This document shows, piece after piece, positions 55,991 through 62,451 of a stretch of 62,451 nucleotides of DNA; within the stretch, counting starts at the first letter, position 1; every line of letters starts with the position of its first letter. Source of the DNA: Tamaricihabitans halophyticus (GTDB lineage: Bacteria > Actinomycetota > Actinomycetes > Mycobacteriales > Pseudonocardiaceae). The stretch covers positions 1 to 62,451 of the forward strand of contig NZ_SLXQ01000024.1 in NCBI RefSeq assembly GCF_004340875.1, read 5' to 3'. The notes beneath the pieces are model-generated. The model did no database searches, was not told the origin of the DNA, and worked only from the letters and a program-made list of their open reading frames with translations. The position numbers were made by a program, and so were the translations under genes.

Positions 55991-56985
55991 ACCGTTGTCT
56001 CCCTTTCAAAGTTCAGGCAGTTGAGCAGACTGTTCTCGACCGTGTCGGTCAACGCGTGGTCGGTGTAGTAGGCGGTGTGCGGGCTGATCAGCACGTTCGG
56101 TAGGCGCTGCAGCCGCAGCAAGGCCTCGTTCTCAAGACGCCTCTTCCGGTAGTCGGCGTAGAAGATTCCTTCCTCGCCTTCGAGAACGTCCAGCGCCGCA
56201 CCGCCCAACCGGCCGCTTTCCAGTACCGACAGCAAAGCCTGGGTATCGACCAGCGGCCCGCGACCAGTGTTCACGAGATAGGCGCCTGGCCTCATCCGCT
56301 CGATGCGGTGACGACCGAGGAGGTGATGCGTTTCCGTAGTGAGTGGGGTGTGCAGGGTGACAATGTCGCTCTGCACGATCAGGTCATCCAGGGGTACGTG
56401 ATCGTCGCCGCTGGATGACGGCCCGTCGTTGGTGAGTACGCGGCAGCCAAAGCCGCTCAGCCGGTCGACCACGGCCGTGCCGATACGACCCATCCCGACT
56501 ACACCTACGGTCAGGTCCCGCAGTTCCTTGCCACGGATCGCGTTCAGTTGATAGTCATGGGCATCGGTGCGACGGATGGTGGATTTCGCGTGCCGCACGG
56601 CCATCAGCATCAGCATCAACGTGTAGTCCGCCACGCTGTCGGGCGAGTAAGCGACATTGCCTACCGAGATGCCGACACGCTCGGCATACGCCAAGTCGAT
56701 GTGGTTGTAGCCAATACTTCTGGTGGAGATGTACGCCACGCCGATTTCGCTGAGCGCCAGCAGCGTGGAGTCGGTGATCCGCGTCTTATGGCTCACGCTG
56801 ATGCACCGATCGCCGCGCGCTAACCCGGCGGTGGTTTCGTCAACCGCCGACTCGACGATCCGCGCGGACACTCCGAGTCGAGCCCCCAGCTCGTGGAACA
56901 GGACGGCCTCGTCCTTGCCGCACCCAAAAACCGTGATCCGCGCCGGTGCGCTGACCGATGGGGGCGACCCGGCGATCACGCGCAT
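55987..56985 (-). CDS. vanH: D-lactate dehydrogenase (VanH)
   Basis: A D-2-hydroxyacid dehydrogenase that reduces pyruvate to D-lactate for the ligase. Rossmann motif VGVVGMGRIG is near the middle, with VNTGRGPLVDT (Arg), the Glu in LEGEEGIF and the catalytic His in ISPHTAYYT. The frame is open to TTG 57051, but homologues begin close to ITVFGCGKDEA, so ATG 56985 (332 aa) is preferred; ATG 57039 is another choice. First gene of the vanH-vanA-vanX-C39-murG-GNAT operon. Confidence 0.94.
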   Translation of the reverse strand: MRVIAGSPPSVSAPARITVFGCGKDEAVLFHELGARLGVSARIVESAVDETTAGLARGDRCISVSHKTRITDSTLLALSEIGVAYISTRSIGYNHIDLAYAERVGISVGNVAYSPDSVADYTLMLMLMAVRHAKSTIRRTDAHDYQLNAIRGKELRDLTVGVVGMGRIGTAVVDRLSGFGCRVLTNDGPSSSGDDHVPLDDLIVQSDIVTLHTPLTTETHHLLGRHRIERMRPGAYLVNTGRGPLVDTQALLSVLESGRLGGAALDVLEGEEGIFYADYRKRRLENEALLRLQRLPNVLISPHTAYYTDHALTDTVENSLLNCLNFERETTV

Positions 56986-57085
56986 GTGCCGCTGGGTGAA
57001 CGTTCCGCTCTCGATCAAACCCTGTTCGATAAAGGCCATGCCGACAGTCAAGACGGCACGATGTTGCCAGCACGTATCCGATTTT

Positions 57086-57102
57086 CGATATATGGACGAT
57101 AT
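57086..57102. promoter_or_regulatory. Candidate VanR-binding direct repeat before vanH
   Basis: CGATAT at 57086-57091 and again at 57097-57102, 11 bp apart, in the short gap between the TetR stop and vanH. It matches the repeat before vanR in hexamer and spacing, although its direction relative to the gene is opposite. Confidence 0.5.
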
Positions 57103-57120
57103 GCTGCTCGGGTTGCCGGG

Positions 57121-57774
57121 TCAGGGGATCGCGGCCGCGATGGAGTCGAGGTGAGCTGCGATGATCTCTTCGAACGCGGCGCCGCGGTCGACGCCGAGTG
57201 GCCGGACCTCGCGGGCGAAGTGGGCCAGCGTGGGGAAGTGGTCAGGGTCCGCGCCGAGTACGGCGACCCGGAACAGCTCCATACCCTGCTCGTACTCCCG
57301 TGACGTAACCGTGCTGATGCCGGCTTCGGAGGCGATCAACGAAGCCAGCAGGATCGCGAGCCGGTGATAGCGCACCGGGACCTCATCATCGGGCAGGCCC
57401 GAGGCTCGCAGGGCCTGCAGCACCTCTTCCATCACGAGTCGGGAGCCGACGCCGCTCGAGGCATACCGTCCCCAGATCGCCGCTATCTGGGGTTGCTGAC
57501 CGAACGCTTCGCGCAACCGCAGCGCCACCGCGGTGACGCGCTGCTTCCAGTCCCCCTCGGGGTAGTAGGACTCCATCGCGGACAGGAGGATCCGGTCGGC
57601 GACTGCACGTAGCAGTTCGGTCTTGTCCCGGAAGTGCCGGTACAGACTGGAGGAGTCGGTTCCGAGCGTCGCGGCGAGCTTGCGCACGCTGAACGACTCG
57701 GCGTCGCTCGTGCTCAGCAGCTCGGTCGCCGTGTCCAGGATCTCGTCGGTCGACCAGCGCCTTCGGGCTGCCAT
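57121..57774 (-). CDS. TetR-family transcriptional regulator
   Basis: A 217-aa regulator with its helix-turn-helix near residues 28-52 (FSVRKLAATLGTDSSSLYRHFRDK) and a TetR_C-type ligand domain. It is divergent from a small membrane protein, with a perfect palindrome in the gap, so it probably controls that gene. Its stop is 136 bp from the preferred vanH start, but it is unlikely to belong to the van operon. Confidence 0.92.
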   Translation of the reverse strand: MAARRRWSTDEILDTATELLSTSDAESFSVRKLAATLGTDSSSLYRHFRDKTELLRAVADRILLSAMESYYPEGDWKQRVTAVALRLREAFGQQPQIAAIWGRYASSGVGSRLVMEEVLQALRASGLPDDEVPVRYHRLAILLASLIASEAGISTVTSREYEQGMELFRVAVLGADPDHFPTLAHFAREVRPLGVDRGAAFEEIIAAHLDSIAAAIP

Positions 57775-57817
57775 TTCGCTCCTCTCGTCGGCCGCAGTCT
57801 AGCGCATGCACTTGCCG

Positions 57818-57836
57818 ATGCACGCACTGCGTGCAT
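57818..57836. promoter_or_regulatory. Perfect palindrome, TetR operator
   Basis: ATGCACGCA and TGCGTGCAT pair perfectly around a central C, 44 bp from the TetR start. A third related half-site, GCATGCAC, lies at 57804-57811. This is typical of an autoregulated TetR site. Confidence 0.75.
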
Positions 57837-57956
57837 AATAGTTCGCATTGGCGCTGGGGGCCCAGCAGGGAGGGAGACCGAGTCGCGCGGGAGGTCGCGG
57901 CGAAGCGGCCGCTGGCGTCGGACTATGCGACGCAGAATGAAAGGACCGTATTCTCG

Positions 57957-58397
57957 ATGACGAAAACAGTTCAGCGCCGGTGGGTTGCTGTCACGTTGCA
58001 CGCTGGCCTGGCGCTCACGGTTCTCGCCACGATCGTTCCGTACGTCGACCGTGCCGTGTTGGTCAACCACATCCGGGCCGGATATCCCAGCTACACCCAG
58101 GCGGAGCTCGACTCGGCCGTCAGCACCTATCTGGTCCTGCTGTCCATCATCGGTGCGCTCGGTGTCATTGCCTGGCTCTGGACGGTATGGGCGGTGCGGA
58201 CAGATAAGCGATGGGCGCGCCCCGCCGCAACCGTGATGTTCGTGCTCGGTACGAGCATCGGACTGATCGCACTCCTCACCAAGGACACGTCGGGCGCTAC
58301 CGGCCTGCCGCCGACGCTCGGCTGGATTGGGCTAGCTCCCTGTCTGGTCGGCGCGGTGGCCGTCATGCTTGTCTGGAAGCGGCCGCAACCGGAATGA
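57957..58397 (+). CDS. Four-helix membrane protein
   Basis: A 146-aa protein with four predicted helices (about residues 11-30, 58-79, 89-108, 117-138). AAAGGA precedes the ATG at 57957. It resembles small actinobacterial membrane proteins of unknown function. Likely target of the divergent TetR regulator via the palindrome at 57818. Confidence 0.8.
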   Translation: MTKTVQRRWVAVTLHAGLALTVLATIVPYVDRAVLVNHIRAGYPSYTQAELDSAVSTYLVLLSIIGALGVIAWLWTVWAVRTDKRWARPAATVMFVLGTSIGLIALLTKDTSGATGLPPTLGWIGLAPCLVGAVAVMLVWKRPQPE

Positions 58398-58517
58398 CCC
58401 AGTCACCGCGGGACAAGTCGCAACGACCACGCATCCTTGCCGCGGTGCCGCCATACGAGCCTTGCGTGTCCGGTAGGGCGGCGGAATCATCGGACGGTGG
58501 GCGTTAGGGAGGTGTGC

Positions 58518-58949
58518 ATGTCGCGTCACCGTGTGCTGCTGGTCCGCGAATGGGATGAGCAGACTTCCGGTTCGGGGTGCTGCGGACGACTCGGCGGCGA
58601 CGCCGTCCGCGCGCTGGTCGAGCCGGCAGCGGACCCGTACGCCCACACCCGTCGGGATATGGAGCGGATGGGCGCGGTGTATCGCGCGTTGCGCGAGCAG
58701 TTTGGTGACGAACTGGACCTCACGGTGGTGGACCCACGCAATACGGTGTGGCTGGTTCCTACGGTGTGGCGAGATGCCCGCCGGCGCGGCCTCGCCGTGC
58801 TCGCGGCGCTGCGCCAAGCCAATGCCGCAACCCGGGCCTGCGCGTTGGTCTGTGACGGGATGGTGCTGTGCACGGACGCTTCGCCGGCCGAAGCGGTGTC
58901 CGCGGTCTCGGCTGATATCGCCGCGATGCGCACTGTGGAAAGGTCTTGA
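58518..58949 (+). CDS. CC-motif protein next to the arsenic operon
   Basis: A 143-aa protein with GGGAGG before ATG 58518. It starts like a thioredoxin-fold strand (RVLLVREWDE) and then has SGSGCCGRLGGD with vicinal Cys21 and Cys22; three more Cys follow in RACALVCDGMVLC. It converges on arsC (61-bp gap) and is the only neighbour of the ars genes without a known role. Vicinal thiols are the usual arsenite ligands, so a metalloid-binding or delivery protein is plausible (inference). It is not recognisably ArsD. Confidence 0.75.
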   Translation: MSRHRVLLVREWDEQTSGSGCCGRLGGDAVRALVEPAADPYAHTRRDMERMGAVYRALREQFGDELDLTVVDPRNTVWLVPTVWRDARRRGLAVLAALRQANAATRACALVCDGMVLCTDASPAEAVSAVSADIAAMRTVERS

Positions 58950-59010
58950 GGAGCGCGCGGCGTGGGCTGTCCGGGAATCGCGTCGACGGCTTCTCTTGGT
59001 GGCTGCGGGG

Positions 59011-59424
59011 TTAGCCCGGCGTGCTGACCGGCACGAGTTCGACAAGCAGGCTCTGGACGCGACGGTCGATCTCATCGCGGATCAGGCGGACGTCGTCGAT
59101 GGGTTTGCCGGCTGGGTCGTCGAGCTGCCAGTCGAGGTAGCGCTTACCCGGAAAGATGGGGCAGGCATCGCCACAGCCCATGGTAATAACGACATCGGCG
59201 GGATTGATGGCTTCGGTTGTCAGGGGTTTGGGGAGTTCCTGGGACAGGTCGAGGTCGAGTTCGTGCATGACCTCTACGACGGCGGGGTTGATGGCTTCGG
59301 TGGGGGCGGAGCCGGCGGAGCGGACGATGACGCGGCCTTTCGCATGGTGACGGAGCAGCGCGGCGGCCATTTGCGAGCGGCCGGCGTTGTGTACGCAGAC
59401 GAACAGGACTTCCGGCACAGTCAT
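59011..59424 (-). CDS. arsC: Arsenate reductase (thioredoxin/mycothiol-coupled type)
   Basis: A 137-aa low-molecular-weight phosphatase-like arsenate reductase. The P-loop Cys10-X5-Arg16 (VCVHNAGRSQMA) and the paired Cys in MGCGDACPIFPGKRYLDW are present. It reduces arsenate to arsenite for export by Acr3. Start ATG 59424 overlaps the acr3 stop (ATGA); the longer frame to 59676 is inside acr3. Confidence 0.95.
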   Translation of the reverse strand: MTVPEVLFVCVHNAGRSQMAAALLRHHAKGRVIVRSAGSAPTEAINPAVVEVMHELDLDLSQELPKPLTTEAINPADVVITMGCGDACPIFPGKRYLDWQLDDPAGKPIDDVRLIRDEIDRRVQSLLVELVPVSTPG

Positions 59425-60503
59425 GACGACTCCACTCTGGACGGTGCGAATCGGCGGCGCAGGGCCAGCGAGACGTAGACGAGGGCGACGAGTACGGGGA
59501 CCTCGATGAGCGGGCCGACGACGCCTGCGAGGGCCTGGCCACTGGTTGCCCCGAAGGTGGCGATCGTGACGGCGATCGCGAGTTCGAAGTTGTTGCCAGC
59601 CGAGGTGAAGGCCAGCGTGGTGGTGCGCTCGTAGCTCAGCCCGACGGCCTTGCCCACGCCGTACGACCCGGCCCACATCAGCGCGAAGTAGGCCAGCAAC
59701 GGCAGGGCGATTCGAGCCACATCTAGCGGGCGGCTGGTGATCTGGTGGCCCTGCAGGGCAAAGAGGACGACGATGGTGAACAGCAGCCCGTAGAGCGCCA
59801 TCGGCCCGATCTTGGGTAGGAACTGGGTTTCGTACCAGGCGCGGCCGTTGCGGCGTTCACCGAGGCGGCGGGAAAGATAGCCCGCGACCAGTGGGATGCC
59901 AAGGAAGATCAGCACGCTCTTGGCGATCTGCCAGCCGGACACGGCCAGGTTCGTGGTGTCCAGGCCGAGCCAGCCGGGCAGTACCGACAGGTAGAACCAA
60001 CCAAGCACGCCGAACATGATCACCTGAAATACGGAATTGAGGGCGACAAGCACGGCGGCGGCTTCGCGGTCTCCGCAGGCGAGGTCGTTCCAGATGATGA
60101 CCATGGCGATACAGCGGGCGAGTCCAACGATGATCAGGCCGGTGCGGTACTCGGGGAGATCGGGCAGTAGCAGCCACGAAAGCGCGAACATCAGCGCCGG
60201 ACCGACCAGCCAGTTCAGTACCAGCGATGGTATTAGCAGCCGGCGGTCACGGGTGACGGTGTCGAGCCGGTCGTAGCGGACCTTCGCCAGCGGCGGGTAC
60301 ATCATGACCAGCAGTCCCACCGCGATCGGTAGCGATATTCCGTCGATCGCAACCGCGTCGAGAGCGGCGTCCAACCCAGGAATCCAGCGCCCGGCGAGTA
60401 GCCCGGCCGCCATTGCCGCACCAATCCACAACGGCAAAAACCGGTCCAGCGTGGACAGTCCCGTCGGCACCCCGCCGGCGGGCCGCGTATCGGTCGCGGT
60501 CAC
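59421..60503 (-). CDS. acr3: Arsenite efflux permease Acr3
   Basis: A 360-aa, ten-helix exporter. Conserved Acr3 features include GLARCIAMVIIWNDLACGD, with the essential Cys in helix 4, and AGNNFELAIAV, with the conserved Glu in helix 9. Start GTG 60503 overlaps the arsR stop (GTGA), fixing it against the longer frame to 60695. Middle gene of arsR-acr3-arsC. Confidence 0.95.
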   Translation of the reverse strand: MTATDTRPAGGVPTGLSTLDRFLPLWIGAAMAAGLLAGRWIPGLDAALDAVAIDGISLPIAVGLLVMMYPPLAKVRYDRLDTVTRDRRLLIPSLVLNWLVGPALMFALSWLLLPDLPEYRTGLIIVGLARCIAMVIIWNDLACGDREAAAVLVALNSVFQVIMFGVLGWFYLSVLPGWLGLDTTNLAVSGWQIAKSVLIFLGIPLVAGYLSRRLGERRNGRAWYETQFLPKIGPMALYGLLFTIVVLFALQGHQITSRPLDVARIALPLLAYFALMWAGSYGVGKAVGLSYERTTTLAFTSAGNNFELAIAVTIATFGATSGQALAGVVGPLIEVPVLVALVYVSLALRRRFAPSRVESS

Positions 60504-60865
60504 GTGGTCACCACGCCGGGTTCGGCAGGCACCAACACCGCAGACAATCGGGCAAGCACCTCGGGATGCACCCGGTAGTACACCCACGTACCCCGCCGTT
60601 CTCCGGTGATCAACCCGGACGCGCGCAGCACCTTCAAGTGATGCGAGATCGTTGGTCCGGTGAGCTCGAAAGCATCGGTGAGATCGCATACGCACGCCTC
60701 GCCGCCGGCATGCGAGGCAATCAGGGACAACAGTCGCAGCCGTACCGGATCGGCCATCGCCTTGAACAGCTGGGACAGCTCGACCGCCTGCTCGGCCGTC
60801 AAAGGATCGCGGGCCAGGGGTGCACAGCAGGCGTCCATGGCCGCCAACGGCAACTGCTTCGACAT
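60500..60865 (-). CDS. arsR: ArsR arsenite-responsive repressor
   Basis: A 121-aa SmtB/ArsR-type winged helix (LTGPTISHHLKVLRASGLI). It has two thiol sites: Cys13-Cys14 at the N-terminus, as in Corynebacterium ArsR, and Cys58-X-Cys60 in EACVCDL, as in the plasmid R773 type. Both sets together are unusual in one protein. It leads the arsR-acr3-arsC operon and is divergent from arsI. Confidence 0.94.
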   Translation of the reverse strand: MSKQLPLAAMDACCAPLARDPLTAEQAVELSQLFKAMADPVRLRLLSLIASHAGGEACVCDLTDAFELTGPTISHHLKVLRASGLITGERRGTWVYYRVHPEVLARLSAVLVPAEPGVVTT

Positions 60866-60874
60866 ATCTCTATC

Positions 60875-60904
60875 TTGACAAGGTTCTACATAGATAGCAA
60901 TCTA
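60875..60904. promoter_or_regulatory. ars intergenic promoter and ArsR operator
   Basis: TTGACA at 60875-60880 reads toward arsI. The inverted repeat TAGAT-4-ATCTA at 60891-60904 overlaps where a -10 would lie. It is placed between the divergent arsR and arsI starts and is the likely ArsR site. Confidence 0.6.
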
Positions 60905-60947
60905 AATGATGTCGTGTTTCGATAACTGTCTATCCAAGGAGAAGGAG

Positions 60948-61364
60948 ATGTCCCGAGTTCAACTGGCGCTGCGGGTCGGGGACCTCTCGGCGTCGATCGA
61001 GTTCTACTCGAAGCTCTTCAACACCAGACCGGCAAAGCTGCGACCCGGTTATGCCAACTTCGCAGTGGCGGAGCCAGCGCTGAAACTTGTCCTGCTCGAA
61101 GGTGAACCGGGTCAGACCACCGTGCTGGATCACCTCGGCGTGGAGGTGGAATCCACCGCACATGTCGATCAGGCTAGTCAGCGACTGACCGGCCATGGCA
61201 TGCAGACGCTGCTAGAGAACGGCACGACCTGCTGCTACGCCAAGCAGGACAAGGTATGGGTACACGGTCCCGGGCGGGAGCCGTGGGAGGTCTACACCGT
61301 GACCGCGGATTCGACCACCTTCGGCACTGGTGAAGACGAGTCCGCGGAGCAGGCGGTCGGTTAG
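60948..61364 (+). CDS. arsI: ArsI-like C-As lyase / CadI-type VOC protein
   Basis: A 138-aa VOC protein; GGAGAAGGAG precedes ATG 60948. Likely Fe(II) ligands are Gln5, His62 and Glu114, with vicinal Cys95-Cys96 in TTCCYAKQDKVWV, the pattern of ArsI, which cleaves the carbon-arsenic bond of trivalent methylarsenicals. The mycobacterial cadmium-induced CadI has the same fold. Placement opposite arsR supports the arsenic role. Confidence 0.92.
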   Translation: MSRVQLALRVGDLSASIEFYSKLFNTRPAKLRPGYANFAVAEPALKLVLLEGEPGQTTVLDHLGVEVESTAHVDQASQRLTGHGMQTLLENGTTCCYAKQDKVWVHGPGREPWEVYTVTADSTTFGTGEDESAEQAVG

Positions 61365-61389
61365 CTGGCATCGCTGGGGTGAGGTCGCA

Positions 61390-61608
61390 AGCAGGTCATC
61401 GACCCGTACGGTGCCGAAGTCGAGCACGCCAGTCAGCCGTTCGCCACACACGAGAAGAATGCTGGGCGTCAGATCCGAATGAATCCAGCGGCGAACCGTC
61501 AGCGTCGCCGAGCCGGTAGACGGCGTTGACGGACCCATCGGAGGCGAGGTACTCGATCGGCAGCTGTACCCACTGGGGACCGTGTCGATATCGATGCATG
61601 GTGCCCAC
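61390..61608 (-). pseudogene. Aminoglycoside phosphotransferase remnant with internal deletion
   Basis: Reading from 61608, one frame gives an APH N-terminus (QWVQLPIEYLASDGSVNAVYRLGD). Within a few codons another frame gives the catalytic loop and DFG region (RWIHSDLTPSILLV, then LTGVLDFGTVRVDD). About 130-150 residues that normally separate these parts are missing, and the C-terminus is gone. It is a dead gene fragment between arsI and a nucleotidyltransferase gene. Confidence 0.65.
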
Positions 61609-61647
61609 TTGAGTAGACGATCACGGATTCATTCGGATCGTCGAACC

Positions 61648-62310
61648 ATGTCTTCGGTAGGAGACGTTGCGTACGTGGCAACAACACAGACGCCTTGGGG
61701 TGGATGGGAACCGGCGCCCTTAGCCGAGGTCGTCTCGCTGTTCTCCGGGCTCCGTGTGCCCTGGTGGGTGGCGGGTGGTCATGCCATCGAGCTCGCGGTC
61801 GGCCGTTCCGTCCGTGAACACGGCGATATCGACGTCCTGGTGCTACGCCGTGACCAACTCGCCGCACAGCAGGCCCTGCCAGACTGGGAATGGTGGGCCG
61901 CCGACCCGCCAGGGACGTTGCGGCCCTGGCAACCAGAGGAAACCCTACCGCCCCACGTACAGGACATCTGGTGCCGGCCCGCCAGCGACGAGCCCTGGCG
62001 AGTCCAGCTCATGCTCGACGAATCCGCCGACTCCGACTGGGTATCTCACCGCAACACCCGTATACGCCGTCCTATCACGACACTCGGTCGAACCAGCGCC
62101 GAAGGAACGCCATACCTCACCCCCGAGGTCCAGCTCTTCTACAAGGCCAGCGGACTCCGTCAAAAAGGCCAGACCGACTTCACGGCCACGCTCCCACACC
62201 TGACTGCCGAACAACGCCAATGGTTGCGCGCGGCAATCGCCGAGACCTACGGCGCGCACCCCTGGCTGGGCCAACTCGACCATGCGGATCAGGTCGCCAC
62301 GAACCGCTAA
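61648..62310 (+). CDS. Nucleotidyltransferase, aminoglycoside adenylyltransferase-like
   Basis: A 220-aa protein from ATG 61648; ATG 61582 and GTG 61675 are alternatives. VPWWVAGGHAIELAVGR and EHGDIDVLVLRRDQ form the nucleotidyltransferase core with two Asp, and TPEVQLFYKA is a second family motif (PF10706, 2''-adenylyltransferase type). Chromosomal members are widespread and only some modify aminoglycosides, so resistance should not be assumed. Confidence 0.85.
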   Translation: MSSVGDVAYVATTQTPWGGWEPAPLAEVVSLFSGLRVPWWVAGGHAIELAVGRSVREHGDIDVLVLRRDQLAAQQALPDWEWWAADPPGTLRPWQPEETLPPHVQDIWCRPASDEPWRVQLMLDESADSDWVSHRNTRIRRPITTLGRTSAEGTPYLTPEVQLFYKASGLRQKGQTDFTATLPHLTAEQRQWLRAAIAETYGAHPWLGQLDHADQVATNR

Positions 62311-62432
62311 GGTCGGAGAAGCCTACGTTCGATCCCACCCGAGGAGGGCTCAGTGTCGGGGACTGTCTGGTTAACGGTGGATCTGGTCTTGGTCTGACAC
62401 GCCGAGCAGCAAGCTTGGTGGGAAGGATCTGT

Positions 62433-62451
62433 GATGACCGAGACAGTGGAG
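62433..62451 (+). CDS. Start of a gene cut by the window end
   Basis: GAAGGATCTGTG precedes ATG 62433, and the frame reads MTETVE to the end of the window. The upstream 80 bp hold no other gene. The first residues and the GGGACTGTCTGG before it would fit the end of an insertion sequence, but six codons are too few to decide. Confidence 0.35.

Noticed and set aside
62341-62432. Terminal repeat of an insertion sequence
   Set aside because: GGGACTGTCTGG is suggestive, but the partner end and the transposase body lie outside the window.
1-62451. CRISPR arrays, tRNA or rRNA genes
   Set aside because: No regularly spaced repeats and no cloverleaf or rRNA-like stretches were recognised by eye.

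Overview
The window looks like chromosomal DNA of a high-GC, mycelial-type actinomycete. An EmbC-family arabinosyltransferase (11116-14313) points to an arabinogalactan-walled lineage, most likely Pseudonocardiales (Amycolatopsis-like) or a relative. That placement is inferred from gene content and codon bias; no rRNA or tRNA gene was seen. Coding density is high and many genes overlap by four bases (ATGA or GTGA).

Region 1 (1-11096) is the edge of a modular type I polyketide cluster. It holds the 3' end of a PKS (end of AT, then DH, KR, ACP and docking domain), a large LAL-type LuxR regulator, a PAS-LuxR regulator of the PimM type, and two ABC exporter half-transporters that look like a heterodimer. 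This regulator and exporter set resembles the flank of polyene macrolide clusters. The emb gene, transcribed towards the exporters, probably marks the cluster boundary.

Region 2 (11116-28024) is mostly household and accessory genes: an ECF42-type sigma factor with its DGPF/YciI partner, a RibD C-terminal reductase, an SMI1/HEAT-repeat protein, an ArsR-type regulator divergent from a cupin and a second DGPF protein, an O-methyltransferase, and a TetR / SMP-30 / SDR / acyl-CoA dehydrogenase / enoyl-CoA hydratase catabolic block. Region 3 (28202-35279) is an iron-siderophore importer under a clear IdeR/DtxR box, followed by small redox and regulator pairs. Region 4 (35321-47471) has a 1006-aa SARP-NB-ARC-TPR regulator, a frameshifted VOC gene, an FCD regulator with an MFS transporter and amidohydrolase, a GntR/UTRA regulator with an amino-acid permease, a secreted lamin-tail protein, and a TetR plus Sap/GAP-type membrane protein pair.

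Region 5 (47472-57120) is the most unusual part. It has a TetR divergent from a doubly frameshifted alpha/beta hydrolase, a class I terpene synthase with no usable start codon, and a glycopeptide-resistance locus: vanR and vanS on the plus strand, and vanH-vanA-vanX, a C39-like cysteine-peptidase gene, a second MurG and a GNAT on the minus strand. vanS and the GNAT gene are both cut at their 3' ends where they meet, so the VanS kinase lacks its G2 box. Candidate VanR sites (CGATAY repeats 11 bp apart) lie before both vanR and vanH.

Region 6 (57121-62451) has a TetR and membrane-protein pair around a perfect palindrome, an arsenic locus (arsR-acr3-arsC, divergent arsI, and a CC-motif protein converging on arsC), a remnant of an aminoglycoside phosphotransferase, a nucleotidyltransferase of the aminoglycoside adenylyltransferase type, and the first codons of a gene cut by the window end.
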